NCBI RefSeq assembly: GCF_011089885.1
Contig: NZ_JAANBD010000028.1
Location: forward strand, 310,001 to 374,000
Length of the DNA: 64,000 bases
Direction of reading: 5' to 3'
Source of the DNA: Thioalkalivibrio sp. XN279
GTDB lineage: Bacteria; Pseudomonadota; Gammaproteobacteria; Steroidobacterales; XN24
Shown: one piece after another, positions 24,721 through 34,544 of the stretch
How the letters are laid out: the number at the start of each line of letters is the position of its first letter
How positions within the stretch are numbered: position 1 is the stretch's first letter
The notes under the pieces: generated by a model
What the model was told of the DNA's origin: nothing
Database searches by the model: none
What the model saw: the letters and a program-made list of their open reading frames with translations, nothing else
Translations under genes and position numbers: made by a program

Positions 24721-27597
24721 TCAGCCGAGGCTGTCGAGAAGCTCGCGAGCTTCCTGCTGCTGCGTCTCGTCACCCTCGGCGGCGACTTCCTCGAGGATGC
24801 TGCGCGCCCCGTCGGGATCGCCCATGTCGATGTAGGCGCGGGCGAGGTCCAGCTTCGTGCCGACCTCGTCCATCTCCTCCAACACGCCGGCGTCACCGGC
24901 AGGCGCGGACGTTTCGTCTTCGTCTTCGCTCGCACCGGAGAACCCGACAGCCACCTTGGTGGCATCGCCCTCGTCCGGCACCTCCCGCTCCGCGCCGACT
25001 TCGGCCTCGAGCACCTGGGTCAGGTCGTCGAGATCGAGATCCTCGTCCTCCATCGCTTGCTCTATGGTCTCGTCGTCGCGGCTGTCCACCTTGCGCACCA
25101 GCGTCCGATCCGACTCCTCTTCCTCCAGCTCGGACTCGAGGCCCAGGACCGTGGGCTCGTCTTCCTCGGGCAACCGCGGGCCAGGCTCGACCACTGTGCC
25201 CTCGCCCTCCTCGACCTCGAAGCCGGCCTCACCGGACAACGTCGGCTCGTCGGAGTCCAGCTCGAAGCCCTCGCCGCGCTGGGTCGGGTCTTCGCTGCCG
25301 CGCGGCAGCAGGGAAGCATCCATCATCATGGTGCCGCCGTCGTCTTCCTCGGCCTCGGGCGGCTCCAGGAAGGGTTCTTCTTCGCCTGCCTCCTCCGGAA
25401 ACTCGGGGGCGCGCTCGGCGAGGTCCTTCAGGGCGTATTCGCCCGACTCGCCGATGTCGAGGTCGATGCCGAGTTCGTCCAGGTCCAGCTCAGCCGTCTG
25501 CTCGACCTTGGCCGGGGAGAGCGCGCGCTGTTCCTGCGTGTCCTCCGGCGCGGGCACGACCGGCTCATACGCGCCGCTCTGATCGGCCTCGGGCGTGCCG
25601 ACGTCGAAGTCCAGCCAGCTGCCCGAGGCCGCGGTATCGACTTCCTCGGCCCCCTCGGCGCCGAGATCGATGTCGACCGCGACGTCCGCGCCGCCCTCGA
25701 AGAGCGCCTCCCCGGGGCAGATCTGCCTGCCCATGATGGCGATCTTCGACCAGTCCGCCTCGGCCTCAGCACCGCCCGTCTCGCGGATGGATTTCGCCTG
25801 GGAGAGGAACTCCTTCGCGTTGCCCCAGACGAAGCAGATGTCCACCAGCTTGCGCCTGAGGTCATAGCGATCGGGCTCGTGCGCGATGGCCTTCTTCATG
25901 ATCTCGGCGGCCTGGTCGTAGAGACCGTAAGCCATGTGGAAGTCCGCCTCGGCCAGCGGGTCGGACTGGTCGAGGTTGATGCCCGTCTCGCTGGCGATCG
26001 TGTCCTCGAAGGGATACTGGTAGTCCTCGCCGGTCTCGGGCGTGGCCGCCGCCTTGCGTTGCGGCTGTTCGGTCTCAGCGCGGCGCGGCTCGGGCCGCGA
26101 CTCGCGGGCAGATTCCTCCACCTCGATCTCGGCTTCCTTCACCGGCTTGCGCGGCGTGACCTTCGGCGCCGCGACGGCTGCTGCGGCGCCACCCGCTGCG
26201 AGCTGGCTGCCGGTCGGCTCGAGCGCACCCCAGGTGCCGGTCTCGGCCAGCTCCTCCTCGATGCTGCGCTCTTCCTCCTGGCGCTTGCGCAGGAAAATGG
26301 CGATGGCGCCGACGACCAGCACGACGGCAAGAACCAGCCACAGCCAGAGGCTCCCCAGCCAGCCGAGGATGCGCTCGCCAAACGAAGGGGGCTGCTGTAC
26401 CGGGGCTGGCGGCGTCACCGCAGGTGCGGCGGGCTCCGCTGCAGGGGTCTCAGCGGGGGTGGCGCCCGGCGCCTCGGGCTCGGTCGTGGCCTCACCGGCC
26501 TCACCTGCCGCGGCGGGCGCGGCCGCCCCGTCCACGGCGGCACCTGATTCGAGTTCGGCCAGGCGCGCCTGCAACGCCGCAATCTCGGCGTCCTTCAGTT
26601 CCATCAGGCGGCGGGTTTCCGCCAGCTCGCCACGCAAGGCATCCACTGCTTCCAGCACCGGGTCCGTGGTCGAGCCCGGGGCCGCGGCAGGCAGGCCGGT
26701 CGGGGCTGTCGCCGCCGGCGTCTCGGCCGGACCCGGCGCCGGTTCCGGCGCGGTCTCAGTGGGGGGCGCCAGCTCGAGACGGCGCTCCGGCGCCGGCGCG
26801 GCGGCCGCCGTGCTCCAGGCCTGGTTCTGGCGCCGCACCTCGGCATTCGCCTGGGTGGTCGTGGTCGCTGCCATGCGATCGCGGCTCGGCACGCGCAGGA
26901 TGGCGCCGGCGCGCAGTCGATTGATGTTGCCGTCGAAGGCTTCGGGGTTGGCCTCGAACAACGCCACCATCACCTGGTTGGTGGTGAACGAGGCGTCAGG
27001 CCGCACGCGCTGCGCGATGCCCCACAGCGTCTCGTTGCGCTGCACCGGGCCGTACTGCGTGTCGTAATCGTAGTCGCGGGCGACCGGGGCGGGCGCGGCC
27101 ACGGGCGGCGGCTCCGGCGCAGGCCGGGACACGGCTTCCGGGGCCGGGCGCGGCGCCTCGACTGCCGGGGCCGGCGCAGCCTGCGGCTCCGGGGCCGGCA
27201 GGAACACCGGCGGGTCGAGCAGCACGGTGTACTCGCGCAGGATCTGGCCGCCGTTCCAGCTGGCCTCCACGAGGAAGGTCAGGAAGGGCTCCACCACGGG
27301 CCGCGAGGTACTGACGACGATGGTCGCGGCGCTCGGACCGCTGGCGCGCACGTCGAACTGGATGTCGTCGAAATACGCAGGTCGCGCCAGGCCGTAGCGC
27401 GCGAAAGCCTCGGGCGACGCCATGGCGACGCGCAGCGACTCACGCTCCTCCGGGGACGAGATACTGAGGCTGATCTCGGCATCCAGCGGCTGGTTGAGAT
27501 AAGAGTTGAGACGGATCTCGCCGAGGCCGAGCGAGAGGGCCGCACCTGGTGCGAGTACGAGGGAAAGCACCCCAAGAAAGATCAGCTTGCGCGACAT
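24721..27597 (-). CDS. fimV: FimV, peptidoglycan-binding pilus and polarity hub
   Basis: A 958-aa inner-membrane protein. The signal peptide (MSRKLIFLGVLSLVLAPGAALS) leads into the conserved FimV N-terminal domain (LGEIRLNSYLNQPLDAEI...), then a LysM-like domain (about 185-240: QYGPVQRNETLWGIAQRVRP), a coiled-coil stretch (about 310-350), a Pro/Ala linker, a transmembrane helix (about 420-440) and a long acidic cytoplasmic part ending in the FimV C-terminal TPR motif (ARAYIDMGDPDGARSILEEV). In Pseudomonas FimV organises type IV pilus secretins and polar cAMP and c-di-GMP signalling; the FimX-like protein at 37209 may act in the same system. The ATG at 27597 is set by the signal peptide. Confidence 0.94.
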   Translation of the reverse strand: MSRKLIFLGVLSLVLAPGAALSLGLGEIRLNSYLNQPLDAEISLSISSPEERESLRVAMASPEAFARYGLARPAYFDDIQFDVRASGPSAATIVVSTSRPVVEPFLTFLVEASWNGGQILREYTVLLDPPVFLPAPEPQAAPAPAVEAPRPAPEAVSRPAPEPPPVAAPAPVARDYDYDTQYGPVQRNETLWGIAQRVRPDASFTTNQVMVALFEANPEAFDGNINRLRAGAILRVPSRDRMAATTTTQANAEVRRQNQAWSTAAAAPAPERRLELAPPTETAPEPAPGPAETPAATAPTGLPAAAPGSTTDPVLEAVDALRGELAETRRLMELKDAEIAALQARLAELESGAAVDGAAAPAAAGEAGEATTEPEAPGATPAETPAAEPAAPAVTPPAPVQQPPSFGERILGWLGSLWLWLVLAVVLVVGAIAIFLRKRQEEERSIEEELAETGTWGALEPTGSQLAAGGAAAAVAAPKVTPRKPVKEAEIEVEESARESRPEPRRAETEQPQRKAAATPETGEDYQYPFEDTIASETGINLDQSDPLAEADFHMAYGLYDQAAEIMKKAIAHEPDRYDLRRKLVDICFVWGNAKEFLSQAKSIRETGGAEAEADWSKIAIMGRQICPGEALFEGGADVAVDIDLGAEGAEEVDTAASGSWLDFDVGTPEADQSGAYEPVVPAPEDTQEQRALSPAKVEQTAELDLDELGIDLDIGESGEYALKDLAERAPEFPEEAGEEEPFLEPPEAEEDDGGTMMMDASLLPRGSEDPTQRGEGFELDSDEPTLSGEAGFEVEEGEGTVVEPGPRLPEEDEPTVLGLESELEEEESDRTLVRKVDSRDDETIEQAMEDEDLDLDDLTQVLEAEVGAEREVPDEGDATKVAVGFSGASEDEDETSAPAGDAGVLEEMDEVGTKLDLARAYIDMGDPDGARSILEEVAAEGDETQQQEARELLDSLG

Positions 27598-27700
27598 TAT
27601 CACTCCCTGGCTGCGACCTTGCGCAGGCACGCACCGACCCTAGCCCGGCCGGTACGCGCTGTCGACGGATGGCATTTCACATAATGAGCCGAATATAGAC

Positions 27701-28729
27701 TCACAAGTATTTTTTTACAAAAGTTTCAGCGATCTGGACGCTGTTCAGGGCCGCGCCCTTGCGAATGTTGTCGGCTACGATCCACAGGCTCAATCCCCTC
27801 GGGTGCGATATGTCTTCCCGGATCCGCCCCACGAACACCGGGTCGGCACCGCTCGCGTCCGTGGCCGCCGTCGGGTAGCCGCCCGGCTGGCGCCGGTCCA
27901 CCACCGTGACGCCTGGAGCCTTTCGTAACAGGCTTCGCGCCTGCGTCGCCGTGATCTTGTCCACGGTTTCCAAGTGTACCGCCTCGGAGTGACCGAAGAA
28001 CACCGGGATGCGGACCGCGGTCGCGTTCACGCCGATGCCCGGGTCGGCGAAGATCTTGCGGGTCTCCCAGCACATCTTCATTTCTTCGCGCGTGTAGCCG
28101 TTGTCCTCGAACACGTCGATCTGCGGCAGGGCGTTGAAGGCCAGCTGGCGCGGCGTCAGCATCTTGCCGAGCGGCCGGCCGTTCATGAGTTCCGCCGTCT
28201 GGCGCGCCAGTTCCTCGACCATGCTGCGGCCGGCGCCCGAAACCGACTGGTAGGTGGCGACGTTGATCCGCGTGATACCGACCGCGTCGTAGATGGGCTT
28301 GAGCGCCACCACCATCTGGATGGTGGAACAGTTGGGGTTGGCGATGATGTTGCGCGCCCGGGCGCCGTCGAGCGCGCCGGGGTTCACCTCGGGCACCACC
28401 AGCGGCACGTCGTCGTCGTAGCGGAAGCACGAGGTGTTGTCGATCACCATGGCGCCGGCCGCGGCCGCGCGCGGCGCATGCTCACGCGACACCGAGCCGC
28501 CGGCCGAGAACAACGCCACGTCCACGCCCTTGAAGTCGAAGGCCGCGAGTTCCTTGACCAGGTGCGACTTGCCGCCGAAAGCGACGCGCGTGCCGGCCGA
28601 GCGCTCGCTGGCCAGCAGGTGCAGCTCACGCACCGGGAACTTGCGCTCCGCCAGGCAAGCCAGCATCGCCTCGCCCACCAGGCCGGTGGCGCCGACCACC
28701 GCCACGGAAAATCCCTGCTTGCCACTCAT
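27701..28729 (-). CDS. asd: Aspartate-semialdehyde dehydrogenase
   Basis: Asd reduces aspartyl phosphate to the semialdehyde in lysine, threonine, methionine and diaminopimelate synthesis. The 342-aa product has the NADP loop VVGATGLVGEAML, the catalytic Cys134 in NPNCSTIQ and the substrate-binding region RIPVFFGHSEAVHLE. The ATG at 28729 gives the conserved beginning. It belongs to the short (USG-like or archaeal/Gram-positive-type) Asd group. It lies 23 nt after the MFS gene and 103 nt before fimV, as in pseudomonads. Confidence 0.96.
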   Translation of the reverse strand: MSGKQGFSVAVVGATGLVGEAMLACLAERKFPVRELHLLASERSAGTRVAFGGKSHLVKELAAFDFKGVDVALFSAGGSVSREHAPRAAAAGAMVIDNTSCFRYDDDVPLVVPEVNPGALDGARARNIIANPNCSTIQMVVALKPIYDAVGITRINVATYQSVSGAGRSMVEELARQTAELMNGRPLGKMLTPRQLAFNALPQIDVFEDNGYTREEMKMCWETRKIFADPGIGVNATAVRIPVFFGHSEAVHLETVDKITATQARSLLRKAPGVTVVDRRQPGGYPTAATDASGADPVFVGRIREDISHPRGLSLWIVADNIRKGAALNSVQIAETFVKKYL

Positions 28730-28752
28730 GTATGTTGCCGTCCTGCCTGTCG

Positions 28753-29976
28753 TCACTTGCCCGTTGCGCCACCGGCCTCGATGGGTCCCGCGGCCTCCTC
28801 GTTGCGCGCCAGCCCGCGCCACGCCACCGCCGCGGCAATGCCGGCAAGCACGGCGGCGCCCGTCCACGTCAGCGCCGGGCCGCCGGCCGCCCAGGCGTAA
28901 CCGCTCGCCAGGCTGCCCAGCGCGCCACCGACCCCGAAACCAAGCGCACTGTACAACGCCTGCCCCCTGCCTTGCAGCCTGCCGGGGAAAGCCCGGTGCA
29001 CCAGCAGCACGGCGACGGCATGAAACAGACCGAAGGCCGCCATGTGCAGCGTCTGCGCCAGCACCAGCACGGGCAGCCAGGCCGCACCCCAGGCTGTCAG
29101 CAGCCAGCGCAACGCGCTCACCGCAAGCGCCCCCACCAGCAGCAGCCGCGAGCCGTAACGCTCGATGAGGCGCGGCGCGAAGATGAACATCAGCACCTCG
29201 GCGGCCACGCCCCAGGCCCACAACAGGCCGGCGGCGCCGGTGCTGTAGCCGAGGCGATCCAGGTAGATGGTGAAGAAGACGTAGTAGGGCCCGAAAGCGG
29301 CCTGCTGCAGGATGCACACCAGCAACAGCGCGAGCACCCACGGGCGGCGCAACGCCGCGCCGAGCCGCTGCGGCGCATGCTCCGCCGGCGCGGCCGGCGC
29401 CGGCGGCACCACCCAGACGGCGAGCGCCGTGACGGCGACCACCGCCACCAGGACCAGCGGCACCCGCGCCACGCCTGCCCCGGAAAACGCCAGCCCGCCG
29501 AGCACCACGGCGACGATGAAACCGACCGAGCCCCAAAGCCGGACCAGCCCGTAGCGCTGCGGTCGCGTGCCGAGATGGCTGAGCGTGGTGGCCTCGAACT
29601 GCGGCAACAGGCCGCTCCACGGCAGGGCAAAAGCCGCCAGTCCCAGCGCCACTGCGGCGTAACCCGAGGCGCCCCAGAGGAGCGCGGCGCCGCCGGTCGC
29701 CAGCAGCGCGCCCGCACGCAGCGTCAGGTCGCGCCGCCCGGTATGGTCCGCCGCCCAGCCCCAGAAGCCGGGCGCCAGGATGCGCATCGCCATGGGAATG
29801 GCCATCAGCTGGCCGATGGCGATGGCGCCGAAGCCCTCGTGCTGCAGGTAGAAGGAAAAGAACGGCACCAGCACGCCGATGGCGCCGAAATAGCACAGGT
29901 AAAACGCCGACAGCCGCGGGTACAGTCCGACGGGCGACCCTGCCGCGCGGGGACCGCCGGGCTCAGCCCGGGGCAT
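28753..29976 (-). CDS. MFS transporter of the MFS_1-like (HcaT/LacY-type) group
   Basis: A 407-aa inner-membrane carrier with about 12 hydrophobic segments. The start of the core, [27 protein letters not shown], and the loop [13 protein letters not shown] place it in the MFS_1_like family (HcaT/YcaD neighbours), whose substrates are mostly unknown. It sits between aroC and asd, overlapping the aroC end by 14 nt, so it is probably co-transcribed. The substrate cannot be inferred. Confidence 0.9.
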   Translation of the reverse strand: MPRAEPGGPRAAGSPVGLYPRLSAFYLCYFGAIGVLVPFFSFYLQHEGFGAIAIGQLMAIPMAMRILAPGFWGWAADHTGRRDLTLRAGALLATGGAALLWGASGYAAVALGLAAFALPWSGLLPQFEATTLSHLGTRPQRYGLVRLWGSVGFIVAVVLGGLAFSGAGVARVPLVLVAVVAVTALAVWVVPPAPAAPAEHAPQRLGAALRRPWVLALLLVCILQQAAFGPYYVFFTIYLDRLGYSTGAAGLLWAWGVAAEVLMFIFAPRLIERYGSRLLLVGALAVSALRWLLTAWGAAWLPVLVLAQTLHMAAFGLFHAVAVLLVHRAFPGRLQGRGQALYSALGFGVGGALGSLASGYAWAAGGPALTWTGAAVLAGIAAAVAWRGLARNEEAAGPIEAGGATGK

Positions 29977-31063
29977 CCGGGATCAGCGGCGCACCTGGAA
30001 CCACGCCCGCGTTCTGGCCGCGGTCCCTGAGCAGGTGATCGATGAGGACCAGGGCGAGCATGGCCTCTGCAATCGGCGTGGCGCGCACGCCCACGCAGGG
30101 GTCGTGGCGGCCGGTGGTGATGACCTCCGCCGGTTCGCCGCGCACGTTCACGGTGCGCCCGGGCAGGCGCAGGCTGGAGGTCGGCTTCAGTGCGATGCTG
30201 ACGCGGATGGCCTGGCCCGACGAGATGCCGCCCAGGGTGCCGCCGGCGTGGTTGGAGAGGAACCCTTCCGGCGTCATCTCGTCACGGTGCTCGGTGCCCT
30301 TCTGCTCCACCACTGCGAAACCGTCGCCGATCTCCACCGCCTTCACGGCATTGATGCCCATCATGGCGTGGGCGATGTCGGCGTCGAGCTTGTCGAACAC
30401 CGGCTCGCCGAGGCCGGGCGGCACGCCGGTGGCGACGACGTTGACGCGGGCGCCGATGGAGTCGCCCGACTTGCGTAGCCGGTCCATGTAGGCCTCGAGC
30501 TCGGGCACGCGCGCCGGGTCCGGGCAGAAGAAAGGGTTGTCGTCCACGGTGTCGAGATCGATCGGCTCCATGCGGATGGGGCCGAGCTGCGCCAGCCAGC
30601 CGCGGATGTCGATGCCGAGCCGCGTGGCGAGATACTTGCGCGCCACCGCGCCCGCCGCCACGCGCATCACGGTCTCGCGCGCGCTGGAACGGCCGCCGCC
30701 GCGATGGTCGCGGAAGCCGTACTTGCGGGCCCAGGTGTAATCGGCGTGGCCGGGCCGGAACAATTCAGCGATCTTGGTGTAATCCTTCGACTTCGCGTCC
30801 TGGTTCTCCACGATCAGCCCGATGGGGGCGCCGGTGGTGCGGCCCTCGAAGATGCCGGACATGATGCGCACCCGGTCGGGCTCGCGCCGCTGGCTGACGT
30901 GGCGCGACTTGCCGCTGCGACGGCGCTCCACGTCGCGCTGGATGTCCTCCTCGTCCAGCTCCAGCCCCGGCGGGCAGCCGTCGATGATGCAGCCCAGCCC
31001 GGGGCCGTGGCTCTCGCCGAAGGTCGTGACCGTAAAGCTGCGTCCGAACGTATTACCCGACAT
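29963..31063 (-). CDS. aroC: Chorismate synthase
   Basis: AroC removes phosphate from EPSP to make chorismate, using reduced FMN. The 366-aa product has the three family signatures: [18 protein letters not shown] near the start, the [11 protein letters not shown]...[14 protein letters not shown] region, and [17 protein letters not shown]. The ATG at 31063 overlaps the prmB stop by one base (TGATG). A longer in-frame reading upstream would run antisense-like through prmB and is rejected. Confidence 0.98.
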   Translation of the reverse strand: MSGNTFGRSFTVTTFGESHGPGLGCIIDGCPPGLELDEEDIQRDVERRRSGKSRHVSQRREPDRVRIMSGIFEGRTTGAPIGLIVENQDAKSKDYTKIAELFRPGHADYTWARKYGFRDHRGGGRSSARETVMRVAAGAVARKYLATRLGIDIRGWLAQLGPIRMEPIDLDTVDDNPFFCPDPARVPELEAYMDRLRKSGDSIGARVNVVATGVPPGLGEPVFDKLDADIAHAMMGINAVKAVEIGDGFAVVEQKGTEHRDEMTPEGFLSNHAGGTLGGISSGQAIRVSIALKPTSSLRLPGRTVNVRGEPAEVITTGRHDPCVGVRATPIAEAMLALVLIDHLLRDRGQNAGVVPGAPLIPDAPG

Positions 31064-31959
31064 CAGCCCAACTCCTCCGCGGTGAGCAGGAACACGCCGC
31101 TGCCGCCGCGCTCGAATTCCAGCCAGGTGAACGGCAGGTCCGGCCAGGCCTCCATCACCGCGGCCGCGGAATTGCCGACCTCGACCACCAGCACGCCCTC
31201 CTCGGTGAGGTGCTCGCTCGCGCCCGCGAGGATGCGGCGCACGATCGCCAGGCCGTCTTCCGCGGCGCGCAGGGCCATGTCCGGCTCGTGGCGGTATTCC
31301 GGCGGCAAGGCAGCCATCTCGGCGTCGCCCACGTAGGGCGGATTGCTGACGATCAGCTCGTAGCGCCGCCCCGCGACCGGCGCCCACAAGTCGCCCTCGA
31401 GCACCCGGACGCGCTCCTCCAGGCCGTGGCGCGCCACGTTGCGCCGCGCCAGCACGGCAGCCGCGGGGGACAGCTCGACGGCGTCCACCTCGGCCTCCGG
31501 GAAAGCCAGCGCGCAGGCCGCGGCGATGCAGCCGCTGCCGGTGCAGAGATCCAGCACGCGGCTCACGCCGTCTTCGCGCACCCAGGGCTGGAACGCCTGC
31601 TGCGCCAGCTCGGCGAAAGGCGAGCGCGGGATCAGCACCGAGGCGTCGACATGAAACGGCAGGCCGGCGAACCAGGCCTCGCCGGTCAGGTACGGCGCGG
31701 GCAGGCGCTCGTCGATGCGTCGCTGCAGCAGGGCCGCGACTGCGGCCCGCTCGGCCTTGGCCAGGCGCGCACCGTAGAGCTCGCGCGGCAGGTCGTGACC
31801 GAGGTGGAGCACGTGACGCACCAGCACCAGCGCCTCGTCCACCGGGTTGTCGGTGCCGTGGCCGTAGTGCAGTCCCGCCGCGGCGAAGCGGCTGGCGCCC
31901 CAGCGGACGAAATCCACGATGGTCTTCAGGCCCTGGTACGGCTTGTTGCTGGAACTCAC
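31063..31959 (-). CDS. prmB: Ribosomal protein L3 N5-glutamine methyltransferase
   Basis: PrmB methylates a glutamine of ribosomal protein L3. The 298-aa product has the class I methyltransferase motif [13 protein letters not shown] and the glutamine-methyltransferase signature NPPY ([10 protein letters not shown]), with the N-terminal helical domain starting [25 protein letters not shown] chose the GTG at 31959 because GGGAGC precedes it at good spacing and relatives start with SSNKP-like residues; an ATG 15 codons upstream (32004) is possible. It is divergent from the SCO gene. Confidence 0.93.
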   Translation of the reverse strand: MSSSNKPYQGLKTIVDFVRWGASRFAAAGLHYGHGTDNPVDEALVLVRHVLHLGHDLPRELYGARLAKAERAAVAALLQRRIDERLPAPYLTGEAWFAGLPFHVDASVLIPRSPFAELAQQAFQPWVREDGVSRVLDLCTGSGCIAAACALAFPEAEVDAVELSPAAAVLARRNVARHGLEERVRVLEGDLWAPVAGRRYELIVSNPPYVGDAEMAALPPEYRHEPDMALRAAEDGLAIVRRILAGASEHLTEEGVLVVEVGNSAAAVMEAWPDLPFTWLEFERGGSGVFLLTAEELG

Positions 31960-32063
31960 GGGCGCTCCCTGTGTCAGACCGGCGACGGCGGCGCTCGCCA
32001 TCATAACCGAGCGTCGCCGCGACGCGGTCTCCGGACCGGGCTGCGAGATCGGGCTGTGAGATA

Positions 32064-32693
32064 ATGCCGCGCATGTCCAGGAACACTTTTATCGCCGCCG
32101 CCATCGTGCTGGCCGTCGCGGCCGGCGTCGCCGGCGCCTGGTTCGCCGCGCGCCTGGGCGCGCCCGAACTGCCCGAGCAGGCGCGCGTGCTGACCACCCC
32201 GCGCCCGGTGCCCGCGGTGCCCGCCACCGACCAGGCCGGGCGCCCCTTCGGCCCGGAACAATGGCGTGACCGCTGGACCATCGTGTTCTTCGGCTTTACG
32301 CATTGCCCCGACATCTGCCCGGCCACGCTGCAGGTCCTCGCCGGGACGCGCGGATTGCTCGAGGACCTCCCGCCGGAACAGCGCCCCGCAGTGGTGATGA
32401 TCTCGGTCGACCCGGGCCGCGACACCCCCGAACGGCTGGGCGAGTACGTGCCCTTCTTCCACCCGGAATTCCAGGGGATTCAAGTCGAGGCGCAGTACCT
32501 GCCCGAGATCACGCGCGTGTTCGGCGCCGCCTACGCCTACTCGCCGGCCGGCGAGGACAGTTACACCGTCGACCACACCGCTTCGCTGTTCCTGGTCGAT
32601 CCGCAGGCGCGGGTTGCCGCGGTATTCCCGACCCCGCACACGGCCGCGGGCATCGCTGCCGACCTGCGCCGCATCATCAAGCTGGAGGAATGA
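32064..32693 (+). CDS. SCO1/SenC copper metallochaperone
   Basis: A 209-aa membrane-anchored thioredoxin-fold protein: N-terminal hydrophobic anchor (about 9-30), then the SCO core with the CPDIC copper motif (Cys81, Cys85) in [13 protein letters not shown] and the third ligand His171 in [14 protein letters not shown] proteins deliver copper to, or reduce, the CuA site of cytochrome c oxidase. The next gene encodes a periplasmic PCu(A)C copper chaperone, the partner expected for CuA assembly. An alternative ATG lies at 32073. Confidence 0.94.
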   Translation: MPRMSRNTFIAAAIVLAVAAGVAGAWFAARLGAPELPEQARVLTTPRPVPAVPATDQAGRPFGPEQWRDRWTIVFFGFTHCPDICPATLQVLAGTRGLLEDLPPEQRPAVVMISVDPGRDTPERLGEYVPFFHPEFQGIQVEAQYLPEITRVFGAAYAYSPAGEDSYTVDHTASLFLVDPQARVAAVFPTPHTAAGIAADLRRIIKLEE

Positions 32694-32695
32694 AC

Positions 32696-33166
32696 ATGAG
32701 ACTGATGACGCTCGCGCTGGTCGCCCTGCTCGCGGCTTGCGCCCCGGATGACGCGACGCCCCCGGCCAGCCCGGCGCCGGTGGCCGGCGTGCCCGCGGGC
32801 ACGCTGGAAGTCTCCGCGGCCTGGGTACGCCAGGTGCCTCCCGCGGCGCGCATGACCGCGGGCTACCTCAAGCTGCGCAACACGGGCACGGAGCCGGCGG
32901 TCGTCGTCGGCGCCGAGAGTCCCTTGTTCGACGCCGTCGAAATCCACGGCACGGTCACCGTCGACGGCATGGCGCGCATGCGTCACCAGGAGAGCGTGAC
33001 CATCCCGCCGGGCGAAACCGTGAGCTTCGAGCCGGGCGGACTGCACCTGATGCTCATGCAGGCGGTCGAAGGCATTCCCGCCGAGGGCGAGATCCCGCTG
33101 CGCCTGATCCTGGCCGATGGCGACCGCATCGAAGTCACCGCGCCGATCGGCCAGCCGGCCGACTGA
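32696..33166 (+). CDS. PCu(A)C periplasmic copper chaperone (lipoprotein)
   Basis: A 156-aa protein with a lipobox (LLAAC, Cys about residue 15) and a cupredoxin-like PCu(A)C domain. The copper-binding residues are visible in EIHGTVTVDGMARM and in GGLHLMLM (His and Met ligands). GGAGG seven nt before the ATG at 32696 selects it over the ATG at 32690. It works with SCO to load the CuA centre of cytochrome oxidase. It is preceded by the SCO gene and followed by psd with overlapping stop and start. Confidence 0.93.
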   Translation: MRLMTLALVALLAACAPDDATPPASPAPVAGVPAGTLEVSAAWVRQVPPAARMTAGYLKLRNTGTEPAVVVGAESPLFDAVEIHGTVTVDGMARMRHQESVTIPPGETVSFEPGGLHLMLMQAVEGIPAEGEIPLRLILADGDRIEVTAPIGQPAD

Positions 33167-34014
33167 TGGGCGCGCGGCTCTTCGCGTGGCTGCAGTACCT
33201 GCTGCCCCAGCATGCGATCTCGCGCCTGGTGGGATGGCTGGGGCGGCTGGAGGTCCCGTGGGCCCGCACCGCGCTGGTGCGCGGCTTCATGGCGATGTTC
33301 CGCATCGACATGAGCGAGGCGGCCGAGCCCGACCCGCTGGCCTATGCCAGCTTCAACGCCTTTTTCACCCGCGCGCTGCAGCCTGAAGCGCGCCCCATGC
33401 CGACGGCAGCGGAGGCCCTGGCCTGTCCGGTGGACGGCCGCGTCAGCCAGTGCACGGACGTCGAGGACGGCCAGCTGTTCCAGGCCAAGGGCTTTCGCTA
33501 CGACCTCGAGCGCCTGCTGGGGGGGCCGGCGCCGGAAGCGCTGTGGGACGGCAGCTTTGCCACCCTTTACCTGGCGCCCTACGACTATCACCGCATCCAC
33601 GCGCCGGCGGACGGCCGGCTGGTGGAGATGCGCTACCTGCCGGGCGCCCTGTTCAGCGTCAACGGCGCCACGGTGAGCGCCGTGCCGCGCCTGTTCGCGC
33701 GCAACGAGCGCGTGGCGTGCCTGTTCGAGACGGATTTCGGCCCCATGGCAGTGGTCCTGGTGGGCGCATTGAACGTGGGCTCGATCGAGACCACCTGGGC
33801 CGGCGAGGTCGCGCCCGGCCCCGACCGCCAGGCCGCCTTCTGGCGCTATCCGCAGGAAGGACCGGGCTCGGTGCGGCTGGCGCGCGGCGAGGAACTCGGC
33901 CGCTTCAATTTCGGCTCCACGGTCATCGTGATCCTGCCGCAGGGCGGGCCGCGCTTCGCCCCCGCCATCAGCGCGGGGCGCAGGGTCCGGCTCGGCGAGA
34001 CGCTCGCCTCCTGA
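33166..34014 (+). CDS. psd: Phosphatidylserine decarboxylase proenzyme
   Basis: Psd makes phosphatidylethanolamine at the inner membrane. The proenzyme (282 aa) cleaves itself before Ser251 in the motif FGST (NFGSTVIV), leaving a pyruvoyl group on the alpha chain. The catalytic DYHRIHAP region and GALNVGSIET are present, and length is typical. Its ATG overlaps the stop of the PCu(A)C gene (TGATG). It converges on msrC with only 12 bp between stops and no terminator. Confidence 0.96.
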   Translation: MGARLFAWLQYLLPQHAISRLVGWLGRLEVPWARTALVRGFMAMFRIDMSEAAEPDPLAYASFNAFFTRALQPEARPMPTAAEALACPVDGRVSQCTDVEDGQLFQAKGFRYDLERLLGGPAPEALWDGSFATLYLAPYDYHRIHAPADGRLVEMRYLPGALFSVNGATVSAVPRLFARNERVACLFETDFGPMAVVLVGALNVGSIETTWAGEVAPGPDRQAAFWRYPQEGPGSVRLARGEELGRFNFGSTVIVILPQGGPRFAPAISAGRRVRLGETLAS

Positions 34015-34026
34015 GCAGCGCCGCGC

Positions 34027-34506
34027 CTACCAGCGCACGGCCGCAGCCAGGGCCTCGACGCCGGCGAGATCCGCGGCGTCGAAGCGCGCCGGCTCCGGGC
34101 TGTCGATGTCCAGCACCCCGATGATGGCGCCGGACGCGTCGCGCAGCGGCACCACGACCTCCGAGCGCGAGTCCACGTCGCAGGCGATGTGGCCCGGGAA
34201 TGCATGCACGTCTTCGACGCGCTGGCTGCGCGCCTCGGCCACGGCGGTCCCGCACACGCCCTTGCCGACCGGGATGCGCACGCACGCGGGCTTGCCCTGG
34301 AACGGTCCGAGCACCAGCACCTCGCCCTGCAGGAAATAGAACCCGGCCCAGTTGATGCGCGGCAGCGCCTGGAACACCAGCGCGGCCACATTGGCGGCGT
34401 TCGCCACGCGGTCGGGCTCGTCCGCGGTCAGGGCGCGGGCCTGGGCGGCCAGCTCACCGTAAAAGGCCGCCTTGTCGGCGTAGTCAGGGGCGCGAGATTC
34501 ATGCAT
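34027..34506 (-). CDS. msrC: Free methionine-(R)-sulfoxide reductase (GAF domain)
   Basis: A 159-aa single GAF-domain enzyme that reduces free Met-R-sulfoxide. Cys75, Cys85 (GKGVCGTA) and Cys109 (GHIACD) correspond to the three cysteines of the E. coli enzyme (84, 94, 118), and the NWAGFYF region forms the pocket. It lies 38 nt after the epmA stop, on the same strand, so it may be the last gene of the efp-epmA transcript. Confidence 0.93.
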   Translation of the reverse strand: MHESRAPDYADKAAFYGELAAQARALTADEPDRVANAANVAALVFQALPRINWAGFYFLQGEVLVLGPFQGKPACVRIPVGKGVCGTAVAEARSQRVEDVHAFPGHIACDVDSRSEVVVPLRDASGAIIGVLDIDSPEPARFDAADLAGVEALAAAVRW

Positions 34507-34544
34507 GGGTCAGTTCCTCGGGATGTCTCCGGCGTGCTGCCGGC

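Noticed and set aside
23575-26547. 990-codon open frame on the plus strand opposite truA and fimV
   Set aside because: Antisense to truA, the CbiQ-like gene and fimV; Arg/Ala/Gly-rich translation without a domain.
27701-29896. Apparent 731-aa fusion of an N-terminal extension with asd
   Set aside because: The extension is an off-frame translation of the MFS gene; asd has its conserved start at 28729.
29963-32425. Apparent 820-aa fusion reading through prmB into aroC
   Set aside because: The aroC frame happens to stay open upstream, but the added part is off-frame relative to prmB and unrelated to any protein; aroC has a clear ATG at 31063.
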